This document shows, piece by piece, positions 18,521-29,104 of a stretch of DNA of 64,000 nucleotides. Location of the stretch: contig CM067372.1 in assembly GCA_034401795.1 (NCBI GenBank), positions 19,631,722 through 19,695,721 on the forward strand. The letters are read 5' to 3'. A model generated the notes under the pieces. The model worked only from the letters and a program-made list of their open reading frames with translations. It was not told where the DNA came from and ran no database searches. Each line of letters opens with the position of its first letter. The stretch's first letter is position 1. The DNA comes from Chaetoderma sp. LZ-2023a. Its lineage: Eukaryota > Mollusca > Caudofoveata > Chaetodermatida > Chaetodermatidae. A program made the position numbers and the translations under genes.

Positions 18521-19820
18521 CATTAGGTAGTAATTATAATATGATAATGTCCAAGATGGATGCCACAAATTGCGCAAAAGAGAAGAGAATTCCATCAACT
18601 TTCCTTGGCCAATTCTTGTTATGTTCCTCAGTAAATTTTCCACAATTATTGAATTAGGTTTCTAAGAAGTCTTATAATGAAGCAGGCCATAATATTTTTT
18701 AGAATTCTGAGGGATTTAATAAGGATTAGTATGGATTTGATAGCGACTGATTTTGTGCATTGATGACGAGATCCGGATATTTACGACATTCTGTGGTGAT
18801 TTGAAGGTAAAAGGTTTTTTAACTATCACAATTTTCCTAATAATGTCAAAGAAATCTAACATGCTCAAACGATAATAGCCATAAAAATTAATAGGAATAC
18901 ATTTGTTCACCAATTGCAATTAATGTTTTATTTTTGTGACAATCGGTTGTTTTCGAATTCGCTGTGATTGTAAAGTAATGTAGCCGAATGTAACACATTC
19001 TTGCGTCACCAGTGGGCTAGCCAGCCATCGTAACGCTGTACTGTCTTAGCATATAGTATAGTATCAATGCAATACCGATACTGAGGTAATTGGGCCCAAA
19101 AATACTGATACCGGTAGCGAACGTAAAATACTGAGCAGCTCTAGCAGTGATGCTCTTGATGAGACTTGAGGAGTAGGGTTTCCATATAGGAAAAGATGGC
19201 ATGTGCAGTGGAAGCGATGCTCTGGATGAGAAATAAGGGATAGGATTTCCGTATAGGAAAAGATGACAAGTGCACAGGCTCTGGATGAGACTCGAGGAGT
19301 AGGATATCCGTATAGGAAAAGATGGCAGGCTCACTGGCCACAATGCTCTGCCTCTGGATGAGACTTGATGAATTCTTTGGCAAATATACATGGCAAATGT
19401 AGCAAAATATATGAGATGTCTTACCGTGGAGTGTGGATTTATGGTTGGTAAGGTATATGTGTGTTAAATTTTGCCTGTAAGTTCAAAACCACCGGAGCGA
19501 GACAGAGATCTGCTTTATTTAACACCTTATATAGACCAGACTAATCATAATTTCATAAACATGAATGATCGTGACACCTCGGTGTGGGTCTGCAGCTAAG
19601 GATGACCCATACATTCAGTTACACCTCTTGTAGTCAACATTAACCCTTTAATACTCAAGCCAGCCTCTGCAGTTGTCTGGAGGTCTGTCCGGTGTAAGCC
19701 AAGGAAAGACTGGTTTTTGTAAAAATCTACCACTGGATTGACTGCCTCAATAACTGAGTCGTAAATTTTGAAAAATACTCTTCTTGTCCTGCAAAAGAAT
19801 ATCTGTTTTTCATTTGTCAG
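18521..19820. other. AT-rich host intron or upstream sequence, with tandem copies and one MITE
   Basis: No gene recognised. Bases 19140-19375 hold about four imperfect copies of a 60-65-bp unit with GTATAGGAAAAGATGGCA. Bases 19640-19815 resemble the palindromic MITE family that starts TTAACCCTTTAA and is common further along. The splice acceptor of the first NTAN1 exon in the window ends this stretch. Confidence 0.5.
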
Positions 19821-19894
19821 GTTGGAGCTTCATGTCGCCGGTGGATTCCTGGATGATAGGTTTTTGTCAGCAGAGTTGTCACAGGAAATACTCG
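19821..19894 (+). CDS. NTAN1: NTAN1 exon (AGGF-D/DD region)
   Basis: N-terminal asparagine amidohydrolase converts N-terminal Asn to Asp in the Arg/N-degron pathway. This exon encodes LELHVAGGFLDDRFLSAELS, matching the conserved LxLHxxGGFxDDRxLS stretch of NTAN1. It is bounded by a pyrimidine-rich acceptor ending TTTGTCAG and a donor GTAAGG. It starts with one base that completes a codon and ends one base into the next. The N-terminal half with the catalytic cysteine must lie upstream of the window. The next expected exon (about 18 codons, HLVT-type sequence) was not found. Confidence 0.8.
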
Positions 19895-20329
19895 GTAAGG
19901 ATGTCAAGATTTATTAAGCTGATGTAAACAACTTCTTGGCGCTTTCTGCGACGATGGATATTGACGTTTAAAGCTGCAGTCGCTTAACTGTCTCGCTGTC
20001 AGATGATTAATAAATTGTCATGTCCCTTAGTCAGTCAGTTAGTTACAAAAGCTTAGGCCTGGCTTTATCTAAAAAAAACTACTAATCCAATTTGGCGCAC
20101 GTCTTAAGTTAAACACAATGAAGGAACTTGCTGTACAAGAGGATTTCCAGGCTGTTGTCGTGATCCGGATAAAAGAATCTGGATCAAGATAGATAAAATT
20201 CTGGATGCGTAGATCAGAAACTATGGGTTTGATTTGGCTCAGATTTTAGCACAGGAAATGGTGTGATCCTACATTAGGATTCCACAACGTTGAGTGTGAT
20301 CCGAAAAACCCATGCAGCTACCAAGATTC
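19895..20329. other. NTAN1 intron, no feature seen
   Basis: Non-coding, AT-rich, searched by eye for the missing NTAN1 exon without success. Confidence 0.4.
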
Positions 20330-20546
20330 TATTCAAGATTCAAAATTCAAGATTCAGAATTATTTATTTTCATATAACACATATTTTACATTTACACAAC
20401 AGGCAGTCCACCAAAGGCTGAGCCTATACACTGGTGGACCCCTTACATTTAACATATAATAAACATATAATTCAGTGATAGTTGGATCATGGGTGAAGAT
20501 AATATAATATTTACATGTATACATTTAAGATAATAGACAAATAATG

Positions 20547-20598
<52 letters not shown>

Positions 20599-20630
20599 GC
20601 AATGGGGAAAACACATGCATATCTGGTTTA

Positions 20631-20679
<49 letters not shown>

Positions 20680-20726
20680 GTCTACAATACAGCCTAATTT
20701 GTATCAACATTTCTTGACGCATTATA

Positions 20727-20786
<60 letters not shown>

Positions 20787-20822
20787 GCACAACTGCATCA
20801 TCCACATCCACAATTATGGATG

Positions 20823-20883
<61 letters not shown>

Positions 20884-21494
20884 GCAGATGTGTATTTTAC
20901 ATTCTAGTTGTTGTTCTGGCAATTGGGTACATATTGTTTTTGTACTGCCGTGGTGGTCACTTCTGCATTCATGTCATTGGATTGGATTTGTAGTATCTTT
21001 CTAAGATTTTTTTTTTAAATATTTTGTTTAAGAGCTTTGTGTAAGAATTTGTGTGTGTGTGTATTTATATCTGTGTTGTTCCAGAGTTGTATTGTTTGGT
21101 TGGCTGGTTTTTGTGTAGCTGTCATTGTTCTGTAATAGGTTTGGTGTAAGTTATTCTTAGTTCGTGTGTTGTGCGAGTGTATATCGGAGTTGTTCCTAAA
21201 ACGGTTTGATAGATTGCCATTATGGTAGTCCCTTAAGATAGTGTATAGTTGGACAGCTCCAATGTCTTCAAGTTTTAGCATTTGTTCAGTTTTAAAGACG
21301 TCCTGGCCCTCTGCTGGCTGTGCGAATAATTTGATTGCCAGCTTTTGTAGTGATTTTAGATGTGCTAGTTTAGTTTTATGCGTGTTAGTCCAGATTACAT
21401 TGCAATATGTGATATGTGGAAGGATCAGTGTACAATATAGAGTTTTTAGAATATTAGGGGGAAGATATGGCTTAAGTCTGCGCATGATACCGAT
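20330..21494 (-). mobile_element. LINE retrotransposon, 3' part (RT C-terminus and 3' UTR)
   Basis: The minus-strand frame 21015-21500 encodes the C-terminal region of a non-LTR reverse transcriptase (LPPNILKTLYCTLILPHITYC, LKSLQKLAIKLFA). The 3' UTR continues to about 20330 and ends in imperfect GAATCTT repeats, usual for this group; CR1/L2- or Jockey-like is the likely class. Three (ATT)n tracts (20629-20679, 20726-20786, 20825-20883) and a (CA)n tract (20547-20595) lie in the UTR. The upstream part of the same copy is at 28547-28985, split off by the DIRS insertion. Confidence 0.75.
20547..20883 (+). repeat. Microsatellite cluster: (CA)n and three (ATT)n tracts
   Basis: Pure (CA)n about 20547-20595 and three nearly pure (ATT)n tracts of 50-60 bp. 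Open frames across them (poly-Leu/poly-Tyr) are artefacts. Confidence 0.95.
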
Positions 21495-21671
21495 TTTCAC
21501 TTCAAGAGTATACTTACCTCCCTAATACTTTTGATATTGCTAAATATTGGCTTTCACTCAATAAACACTCAGATTTAAAACAGTTAGGTGCCCCTACTGG
21601 GCAGGGAGTCAGAGCGTAGTCTGGCGGATGCCAGCCCCACCTCCGCGCATGCGCAGACTAGCACTTCCTCT

Positions 21672-22527
21672 TTGCTAGATTATTGGCAGAGAGTTCACAC
21701 ATGTCTTTTTGTGCTGAAGCTTTTCTTTATCTTAAACTAGTTTAAGTGGTGTTGTTTGGTGTGATAGTCACTTTTTTGGATGGCGGGAAGTATCAATTCG
21801 CCAAAGGAGGACTTAGGACCTTTAAATCAGGTGACTTCTAGTAAAATTAGCGAGTTTTCTTCCCGGTGTATTGTGTTTCCGGGACTCGCGTTTACCGTGA
21901 TAAGCGCCTTAGTTAGTTGGTTTAGGTCAACTCGGTGCTACCTAGGACTAATTTCTCTTTCTGTTTATGTCCACAGGTCTGTATGACGCTAGGTGGTGAC
22001 ATCACAGTTGCAGAGAGTTAGTTTTCTCTCCACCATGGTTCCATTTCCTACTAACACTGTTAGGTTATCTAACCGAATGAAAAATATGTCCAGTGAGTTG
22101 GAGGCCTAGTATAAAGGTCTTCTCACTTTGCCCTCTTGATCCAATTCCTTCCCCATGAGGTGGAGAGAGTTAAGAGGCGTGCAGATGGTGGAGTTCTCCG
22201 GTTCGTCACGTTGGATGGTTTGTCTATACAAAGTGTCAGGTATCTAGTTATTGATAATGTGGTGATGTTAATTATTGTAAACAAACAAAGGGAGATAATT
22301 AACATTTTTGCCAGAAAAGAGTTATCTATATGTATCTGATGGTTGTGTAGTCAACTTATCCATTCAGCATACAATTCGTCCTTGCACTTGGATGTTTTGT
22401 TGGGATCGAATTTTTCCTGTCACGGGATTAATGACGTCATAATCAGCCTGGCTATGTGTTTATCAGCAATTCAAGCGCTATGCTGCTTTCTGATGTATAT
22501 TGATCTTTATGATCGTTTTCCTTCTCT
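21672..22527 (+). other. DIRS 5' leader
   Basis: No domain recognised in its short frames. Probable promoter and leader of the DIRS element. Confidence 0.5.
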
Positions 22528-24657
22528 TTGAGTTGGATTGAGTTTCTAAGCTTAACTAGTTGCTCATACTCCTTGTCCTTTGCCCTGTTTCAGGGACCGG
22601 GTTGCGCGTCCTGTGGTCGTTTTCTTCTGGATAAGTTCTGGCCGCATCTGTGCTGTCAATGTAGCCCTTGTGGTCCATTTGTTAATTGTGACATATGTAA
22701 GCACTGGGGGGGCGAGTTAATGTCCGAATTCTTGTGCTGCTTACAGGCGACGGACAAGGTGGTAGAGGAGGAGAAGAAGAAGAAGCGGAAACGAGAGGTT
22801 GTAAGTAGGAAGGGTAAGGGGAAGGTCTCGTCCGCGGTGGATATGGAGGCCTTCCGGACCGAGATGTTGGGAGAGATGAAGAGGACAATAAAGGATTTGG
22901 TTCCAGGGTTGCTTCGTGGCATGCTTCCTGGACCAAATCCTTTACTGTCCTCGTCATCGGCTTCGGAGCAGGTAATCCCCGCCTCTGGATCGATTTTCCT
23001 TAGTCCGCTTCCGTTGTTCGACGATCCAGAGGTGGCCCCATTAGAGGGGGCGTTCCACGGCCCTGGCAGCAGGCTTATTGCCGCGCCGATAGGGGACCGT
23101 GGACGGTTGTCGCTGGAACCCGCGGGCTGCTTATCAGTCCAGGGGTATCCGCACGCCGCGGTGGCCAGTACCTCCTATGGCACCGTTCCTGGTCAGCCCG
23201 GGTTAGCTCTCTTTGCTGACCCGGGGTCTAATCTTTCTGACCAGGGTAATGAGGATTACCTGCTAGGGTCGCCGTCTGACGACGTGGACATGGATGAAGA
23301 CGTTTGTGCACCCCTCGCGGGGAATACAGGCGCCTTATTCCACGGTTTTACTCACCCTGGAGTAAAGTCCGCGGCTCAGGTGGTGGCCCAGGGCGCTGCT
23401 GATGGCCAGCGGTACCGCATACCTCGGCTTGCCGAGGGTGTTGCTGGTGCTGGCCGGGCCCGTGGTGAGACTATATATACCCCGCGCTCTGCCACGGTGC
23501 CTGCTCCTGGTCAAACCAGTGATATTCTCATGCCGGGGCTGTCAGGCCCGCGTGTTTTCCCTGGCTTGCCAGGTGTATCAGCATACCCGCCGTCAAGCTC
23601 TACTGCTTGCGCTCAGGAGGAAGACGAAGGACCCCGTCTTGTAGAGCGCTCGCAGTTAGCCACGGAGGAGGATTGGTATGACGCTTGCCAGTGGTTGGTG
23701 AGCGTTAGGCCTGATCTGCCCGTGGAGCAGTCGGCTAGCCAGCGTGTTCACACGCCGTGGTTAGCTGGGAAACCGACTGCTAACGCTATGCCTTCTCTGC
23801 CGCTGGCGGAGCATGTCGTTGACATGTTCAAGGCGGCGGAGTCGTCCATTAAGTCGAGTGGACGTCTCGCGAAGGCCCCTCGCGAGGTGGCCAGGCGTTG
23901 TCGCATCGTGCCCCTGGATTACCAGCGGTACGGTGTGGTACCCAAGCCCAGCGTGGATGACCGCGCGGCTTTGGGTGAGGATGCGCGGCCAGGCACCCGT
24001 TCTGACACGGGTGTCTTGTGCGCGAACGCGTTGCGTTCGGCGAATACCGCGTTGCGTGATGCGGAGGAGAGTGGGAGGGCTTCGATTGCCGCTCTGTCCC
24101 ACGTCTCCCAGCTGTTACAGGGGGTAGTAACGGCATCCGCATCGCGCCAGCCAAGTCCGGTCACTGTCCAGCGAACCATCCAGGATGGTATTAACCTGGC
24201 GCTGGACTGTGTGACTCGGGCGGTGACCAGGAGTGTCAGGGCAAGACGCACGTTTGCCCTGGACAATCTGTGCCCGTCTCAGGACCTGTACAATAGGCTA
24301 CTGCGTACGCCTATGACGGGCCCTGGTCTTTTTGGAGGTGAGGGATGTCGCCACCTCCAGGAGACGGTCACCCTGGTGAATAACCAGAGGGCGCTGCGCG
24401 AGCAGTTTGATGTGCTGCGTCGTGCTAACGCTCGCGCCGCGGCCCCGGCGTATCGTCCCCTGCAGGCTCGAGGTGGTGCTGGCCAGGTCAGTGGCCAGCC
24501 ACCGTCGCAGCGTCGGCCTCGGCCGCGTGCGATTCGGCCAGCAGCGAGGGGGGCGCAGGTTCCTCAGCCGCCGTCAGCCAGGCAGCCGCCCGCGCACCGA
24601 GGTGCGCGCGGGGCGGGGCGGGGCGCGCGAGGATCTGGGCGTGGTTATCGGTCCTGA
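22528..24657 (+). CDS. gag: DIRS ORF1, Gag-like protein with N-terminal cysteine-rich segment
   Basis: 709 codons. Residues 24-60 contain many cysteines (GCASCGRF, CCQCSPCGPF, NCDICKHW) that could bind zinc. A lysine-rich stretch (EEEKKKKRKREVV) at about 78-90 looks like a nuclear-localisation signal. The rest is Pro/Gly/Ser-rich and the C-terminus is Arg/Gly/Pro-rich, nucleic-acid-binding in character. The start may be further downstream, since CTGTTTCAGGG near 22585 could also be read as a splice acceptor. It overlaps the RT frame by about 250 bp. Confidence 0.7.
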   Translation: MSWIEFLSLTSCSYSLSFALFQGPGCASCGRFLLDKFWPHLCCQCSPCGPFVNCDICKHWGGELMSEFLCCLQATDKVVEEEKKKKRKREVVSRKGKGKVSSAVDMEAFRTEMLGEMKRTIKDLVPGLLRGMLPGPNPLLSSSSASEQVIPASGSIFLSPLPLFDDPEVAPLEGAFHGPGSRLIAAPIGDRGRLSLEPAGCLSVQGYPHAAVASTSYGTVPGQPGLALFADPGSNLSDQGNEDYLLGSPSDDVDMDEDVCAPLAGNTGALFHGFTHPGVKSAAQVVAQGAADGQRYRIPRLAEGVAGAGRARGETIYTPRSATVPAPGQTSDILMPGLSGPRVFPGLPGVSAYPPSSSTACAQEEDEGPRLVERSQLATEEDWYDACQWLVSVRPDLPVEQSASQRVHTPWLAGKPTANAMPSLPLAEHVVDMFKAAESSIKSSGRLAKAPREVARRCRIVPLDYQRYGVVPKPSVDDRAALGEDARPGTRSDTGVLCANALRSANTALRDAEESGRASIAALSHVSQLLQGVVTASASRQPSPVTVQRTIQDGINLALDCVTRAVTRSVRARRTFALDNLCPSQDLYNRLLRTPMTGPGLFGGEGCRHLQETVTLVNNQRALREQFDVLRRANARAAAPAYRPLQARGGAGQVSGQPPSQRRPRPRAIRPAARGAQVPQPPSARQPPAHRGARGAGRGARGSGRGYRS

Positions 24658-26788
24658 CAGGACGCTTACCGCGGTAAGAACCACTCCGGTGTGTATGGCG
24701 GCGGAGACAGTGCCGCTCTTGCATGCCTCGTGTCCACCGCGGTCCCTAGGTGGGCCGGTGGGAGGCCGGCTAGCCGGCCACATGCAAGAGTGGGAACGGT
24801 TAACTCAGGACCGTTTAGTCTTGCGATGGCTTTCCGTCGGGTATCATCCAGAGTGGGTGACAGGCCCGCCGTCGCGACTGTCTCTGGTGCCAGTCTGGAC
24901 TCCCATTCCGAGAGATCCAGAGCAAAGGTTGTGTATCGAGGAGGAGATAAATTCCCTCATACAAAAGGGAGCTATTCAGCCGGCACAAAGGTGTCCGGGC
25001 TTCTATTCAACCCTGTTCTTAGTAACAAAACGCACCGGTGGGTGGAGACCGATTCTCAACCTCAAGCCATTGAACAAGTTCATCGAGACGCCCAGTTTCA
25101 AGATGGAAACGGTGCGCTCGGTGTTGGCGGGGTTGGAGAGGGGGATGTGGACGGCGTCGATAGATTTGAAGGACGCTTATTTCCACATCCCCATCCACGG
25201 GAGTTTCTGTCGCTTCCTGAGATTTGCATTCCAGGGCAGACAGTGGGAATTCAGGGTGTTGCCCTTCGGAATTTCCACGGCTCCTCGGGTTTTCACCCGT
25301 GTGGTTCTTGCGATCACAGCATACCTCCGCAGGAGAAGCATAGCAGTCCACACGTACATAGACGACTGGCTGTTGAAAGCGCACACCCGGGAAAGTTTGT
25401 CCGCCAATCTGGAGATTGTTTTGAAAATTCTCACAGACTTGGGCTGGATGATCAATTTCCCAAAATCAGAGCTGACTCCATCCCAGAAGTTTGTTTACCT
25501 GGGGATGTTCTTCGATCTAGAGACAGGATATGTTTATCCTACTCAGGAGAGAGTTCAAATACTCATCTCGTTGATTCAGTCAGTGTGCGACAGTCGTCAT
25601 GTCCTGGCACGGGTTTACTTGAGAATGCTGGGGTTGATGGTTTCGTTGGAACCAGTCATTCCTCAGGCCGCCTTACGCAGGCGGCCGATCCAGTTGTTTC
25701 TCATGACACAATGGACCCAGAGTACAGGTTCGCTGGACTCGAATGTGTCAGTGTTGGCGCCTCTGATTCACCACCTGCAATGGTGGTTGAATACAGAGAA
25801 TCTCTTGCCGGGGGTTTTGCTAACCCCTCCCCACCCTCAGGTGACTGTGTATACAGATGCATCGATGGAGGGCTGGGGAGCTTGCCTGGAAGAATCCACG
25901 ATATCAGGGCTTTGGAATCTGGAACAGTCACAGGAACATATAAATCTACTGGAGCTAAGAGCAGTAGTCCTGGGCCTGGAACATTTCTTACAGAAAGTTC
26001 AGGGCAAGATTGTTCTTATTCGTTCAGACAACTCAACAGTTGTGACTTACATAAACCGCCAGGGCGGAACGAAGTCGCCCAGTCTCTGTATGATGACATG
26101 GAAACTGCTTTGTTGGTGTCTGGATCACCAGATTACCTTGAAAGCAGTTCATATTCCGGGAAGGTTAAACCTGCTAGCAGACTCATTGAGCCGAAGGATG
26201 AGTGTTTTACCCACGGAATGGCAACTAAATCAATGTGTGGCGGATCGTCTGTTCGACCATTGGGGGAAACCCAACATCGATTTGTTCGCAACGAAGAAGA
26301 ATGCGAAGATGACGACGTACGTCTCTCCGATTCCGGATCCAAGCGCTTTCGCAACAGATGCGTTAGCTATCAGCTGGGGGAGAATGTATGCATACGCATT
26401 CCCTCCAGCAATCCTGATTCCAAAAATTCTTCAGAAAATCAGACAAGAGGAATGCCAAGTGCTTCTGATCGCCCCGGATTGGCCAAGCCGATCATGGTAT
26501 ACGGATCTGCTGGACCTTCTGGTCTGCAATCCGGTTCCTCTGCCTCTGATGGACGATATTATCTTCCAGGGCAAGGCCCTTCACAACAATCCGTCAATGT
26601 TCAGATTGACTGCGTGGATGTTGTCAAGGAATCTAGAATTAAGGAGGGCTTTTCTGAGCAAGCAGCCATGTTTATGGCCAAAGCCAGGAGGGGGTCAACC
26701 TCCAGAGCATATAATTATAAAATCAACAGATTTGCAGAATGGTGCTCAAAAAGATGTATTGATCCAATGGATTCATCTATTCAAGTAG
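24407..26788 (+). CDS. pol: DIRS reverse transcriptase, RNase H and methyltransferase-like region
   Basis: 793-codon frame; the conserved part begins near 24800. RT motifs: LKPLNKFI, SIDLKDAYFHIPI and the catalytic YIDDWLL at 25355-25375. RNase H follows with YTDASMEGWGA, ELRAV, RSDNSTVV and LLADSLSRR, giving the D-E-D-D set (25840-26195). A downstream region with IDLFATKKN, YAFPPAIL and LIAPDWPSRSW is the part often annotated in DIRS elements as a Dam-like methyltransferase; I see no proof of that activity. The first 100 or so residues overlap the Gag frame and may not be translated. It overlaps the recombinase frame at the end. Confidence 0.9.
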   Translation: MMCCVVLTLAPRPRRIVPCRLEVVLARSVASHRRSVGLGRVRFGQQRGGRRFLSRRQPGSRPRTEVRAGRGGAREDLGVVIGPDRTLTAVRTTPVCMAAETVPLLHASCPPRSLGGPVGGRLAGHMQEWERLTQDRLVLRWLSVGYHPEWVTGPPSRLSLVPVWTPIPRDPEQRLCIEEEINSLIQKGAIQPAQRCPGFYSTLFLVTKRTGGWRPILNLKPLNKFIETPSFKMETVRSVLAGLERGMWTASIDLKDAYFHIPIHGSFCRFLRFAFQGRQWEFRVLPFGISTAPRVFTRVVLAITAYLRRRSIAVHTYIDDWLLKAHTRESLSANLEIVLKILTDLGWMINFPKSELTPSQKFVYLGMFFDLETGYVYPTQERVQILISLIQSVCDSRHVLARVYLRMLGLMVSLEPVIPQAALRRRPIQLFLMTQWTQSTGSLDSNVSVLAPLIHHLQWWLNTENLLPGVLLTPPHPQVTVYTDASMEGWGACLEESTISGLWNLEQSQEHINLLELRAVVLGLEHFLQKVQGKIVLIRSDNSTVVTYINRQGGTKSPSLCMMTWKLLCWCLDHQITLKAVHIPGRLNLLADSLSRRMSVLPTEWQLNQCVADRLFDHWGKPNIDLFATKKNAKMTTYVSPIPDPSAFATDALAISWGRMYAYAFPPAILIPKILQKIRQEECQVLLIAPDWPSRSWYTDLLDLLVCNPVPLPLMDDIIFQGKALHNNPSMFRLTAWMLSRNLELRRAFLSKQPCLWPKPGGGQPPEHIIIKSTDLQNGAQKDVLIQWIHLFK

Positions 26789-27627
26789 TAGCTGATTTCC
26801 TCTGTCACCTCTATGATGCCTATAGCCTCAAGCCTAACTCTATTGCTGGTTATAAGTCAGCATTAATGTCTGTTATTCCTTGCTTGGCTAAGAGGGGAAG
26901 TGATGAAGTAAATACATTGAATGTATTAATTAAAGGCATGGGCAATCTAAGACCAAGGAATCCACCTGTGATTCCGTCTTGGAGTTTATCGCTAGTGCTT
27001 CAAGTACTAGGTGATAAGCCTTTTGAACCACTTAGTTCCATTTCTATGAAACTATTAACACTGAAGACTGTGTTTTTAATTGCTGCGGCCTCGGCTAGGC
27101 GTAGGAGTGAAATTCATGCCTTATCAGCCGAGGATGACCGTTTTGTGGTTTCAGGGGAAGGCCTTAAGCTGCTACCTAGGATTAATTTCTTGGCTAAAAA
27201 TCAGTCGTTGAAATATCCAGGTCAACCTATTATTTTGCCTGCTTTAACTAGATATGATCCTAATTCTAAAGCATGGTGTCCCGTCCGGGCGCTGCGCCGG
27301 TACAAACAACGTACGGCGGCATGGCGCACCGACCAGTCAGCGTTATGGTTGTCATATATTGAGCCCCATGGGAGGGCTTCTAAGGACACCATTTCCAGGT
27401 GGATTGTGGAATGCATTCAGTTTTGCCATAGATCCGCCACCGGGAAGCAGGTTGACGTGGCCAAGGCTCACAGTGTCCGCGGCGTAGTGACATCCACGGC
27501 CCTATTTAATGGGGTCCCTGTGGATGATATTATGTCGGTGGCTCAGTGGCACTGTGAGTCAAGTTTTACAGACCATTATCTCCGTGACACCTCTAATCCT
27601 CTCGCCTTGTCGGTTTTGAAAAAATAA
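26560..27627 (+). CDS. DIRS tyrosine recombinase
   Basis: Integrates the circular DNA copy by strand exchange, which explains the absence of a target duplication. The N-terminal SAM-like core-binding domain includes STSRAYNYKINRFAEWC. Catalytic residues: R in ASARRRSEIHAL (about 27085-27120), HSVRG (about 27467-27483) and the nucleophile Tyr in FTDHYLRD (about 27565-27590). The open frame extends upstream to 24691, but that part is antisense-like shadow of the RT frame. The exact start is uncertain and probably near 26560. Confidence 0.88.
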   Translation, partial: YLPGQGPSQQSVNVQIDCVDVVKESRIKEGFSEQAAMFMAKARRGSTSRAYNYKINRFAEWCSKRCIDPMDSSIQVVADFLCHLYDAYSLKPNSIAGYKSALMSVIPCLAKRGSDEVNTLNVLIKGMGNLRPRNPPVIPSWSLSLVLQVLGDKPFEPLSSISMKLLTLKTVFLIAAASARRRSEIHALSAEDDRFVVSGEGLKLLPRINFLAKNQSLKYPGQPIILPALTRYDPNSKAWCPVRALRRYKQRTAAWRTDQSALWLSYIEPHGRASKDTISRWIVECIQFCHRSATGKQVDVAKAHSVRGVVTSTALFNGVPVDDIMSVAQWHCESSFTDHYLRDTSNPLALSVLKK

Positions 27628-28169
27628 ATCGGTTTATATTTTTTGAGGAGGTTTTTCCTCATTACTTATATATTTCACAATTAATTTATGGAAACACCCA
27701 CTTTTTTGGGCCTGCATCAGTCTTTACCAATGGGAAGATGATGTCAGCAGCCATTTTCAACAAGGTCAGTCTTGTTCATGTGTTGTCCATTGTTGATTGT
27801 ATTGTCACGATTACCCGTTATTAATATGGTGATGGTTTGTGTATTTGTGTGGTTCATTGTTGAGAGTTACGAAAATGGAGCTTTTTCGTCTCTGTCCTGT
27901 AGTACATGGCACTTGTACGTAGAGAGCGTATAGGACATTGAGGTCAGTCGACTCTTCCTCCCAGGAAGGAGGGGGGGGGGAGCGCATATGACATTCGGTC
28001 ATCTCTCATACATCGGTGGTGTTATCCGATGGTTAGTCAAATCCTGACTGTTTTTTCTTACAGTTTCAGAAGTTTAAGTGCCTTAAACGCAGAAAAGCGT
28101 ATAGGGATGAGCTGGTCTTTTGACCTCGCCTCCCTCCCGCCAGATTCACTTTCGAATTCTGGCAATATC
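27628..28169 (+). other. DIRS 3' region between recombinase and internal complementary region
   Basis: Non-coding. Begins with a palindromic TTTGAGGAGGTTTTTCC just after the stop, possibly a 3' processing signal. Contains a G run near 27970. Confidence 0.5.
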
Positions 28170-28262
28170 AAAAGTATTAGGGAGGTAAGTATACTCTTGA
28201 AGTGAAATAAACGAAATCTAGGATTTCTTTTTTCACGAGAGAGTTGATACTTACCTCCCTAG
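28170..28262. repeat. DIRS internal complementary region
   Basis: Reads as left-end complement, then right-end complement, meeting at GAAGTGAAA|TAAACGAAATC near 28207. It therefore spans the sequence of a joined circle junction in reverse complement. The same structure is present in the fragment at 48-175. Confidence 0.88.
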
Positions 28263-28546
28263 ATACGGACCCGGCCTCTCCACCCCACAGAGGCTCGGTC
28301 TTCAGGCTCTTAATAGTTGCATGTGTGTCAGCCAATAATCTAGTCAGAGGAAGTGCTAGTCTGCGCATGCGCGGAGGTGGGGCTGGCATCCGCCAGACTA
28401 CGCTCTGACTCCCTGCCCAGTAGGGGCACCTAACTGTTTTAAATCTGAGTGTTTATTGAGTGAAAGCCAATATTTAGCAATATCAAAAGTATTAGGGAGG
28501 TAAGTATCAACTCTCTCGTGAAAAAAGAAATCCTAGATTTCGTTTA

Positions 28547-28985
28547 GTTCCTTGCTACCTTGGATCTCATTATTTCTATATGCTTCTCCCAGGTTAAGCT
28601 TTTATCCAGATAGACGCCGAGAATTTTGACATATTGTGCTTCGTGAATTTCTTGATTATTTACTTGCATTTTGGGGAGAGCTATTTTTTTTAATTCTTAG
28701 ATTTTGTGAAAAGTATATGGTTAGTTTTATCGACATTCAGAGATAATTTATTCACTAAACCAGTCTGTGATTTTTTTCATTTCATTATTTACATACTTGT
28801 GTACAGTGTCTATGTTCTTGTGGCTACAAAAGGCATTGGTATCATCCGCAAACAATGTTAGTGAGAGGTGATTACATGCTTTGGGTAGGTCATTCATGTA
28901 TAATAAAAACAACAGAGGTCCAAGAATTGACCCTTGTGGAATTGATCGTTGTTGACATTGTCTTAACATATAGCATTCTTCATAT
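28547..28985 (-). mobile_element. LINE retrotransposon, RT palm part, 5'-truncated
   Basis: Minus-strand frame 28748-28969 has IPQGSILGPLLFLLYMNDL and the catalytic FADDTN (about 28840-28857), the palm motifs of a non-LTR reverse transcriptase. Downstream coding continues to the DIRS edge and resumes at 21494 in the same frame with no base gained or lost. No coding is seen upstream of about 28985, so the copy is 5'-truncated, as is common for LINEs. Confidence 0.8.
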
Positions 28986-29104
28986 TTATGGGCATAATGT
29001 TACATCCTCTTCTTGGCTTAGTGTATATACATTTTTATAATGCCTAAAATCTTACTAAAGGTGAGCTTTATTAAACTCACCCCATAGTTGAACATGTGTG
29101 CTGT

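Larger units (their letters stand above)
21495..28546 (+). mobile_element. Complete DIRS-type tyrosine-recombinase retrotransposon
   Basis: About 7.05 kb. Inverted terminal repeats at 21511-21671 and 28346-28506. An internal complementary region (about 28170-28262) equals the reverse complement of the element's right end joined to its left end, the hallmark of DIRS circle-templated replication. It encodes a Gag-like ORF, RT-RNase H and tyrosine recombinase in overlapping frames with no obvious stop, so it may be recent or active. It lies inside a LINE with no target-site duplication, as expected for this class. Confidence 0.93.

Noticed and set aside
20615..21004. Plus-strand frame with poly-Leu and poly-Tyr
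   Set aside because: Translation of (ATT)n microsatellites.
22656..24783. Minus-strand open frames across the DIRS Gag region
   Set aside because: Shadows caused by high GC in the opposite strand.
24691..26559. Long plus-strand frame upstream of the DIRS tyrosine recombinase
   Set aside because: It overlaps the conserved RT-RNase H in another frame and has no domain; only the 3' part is the recombinase.
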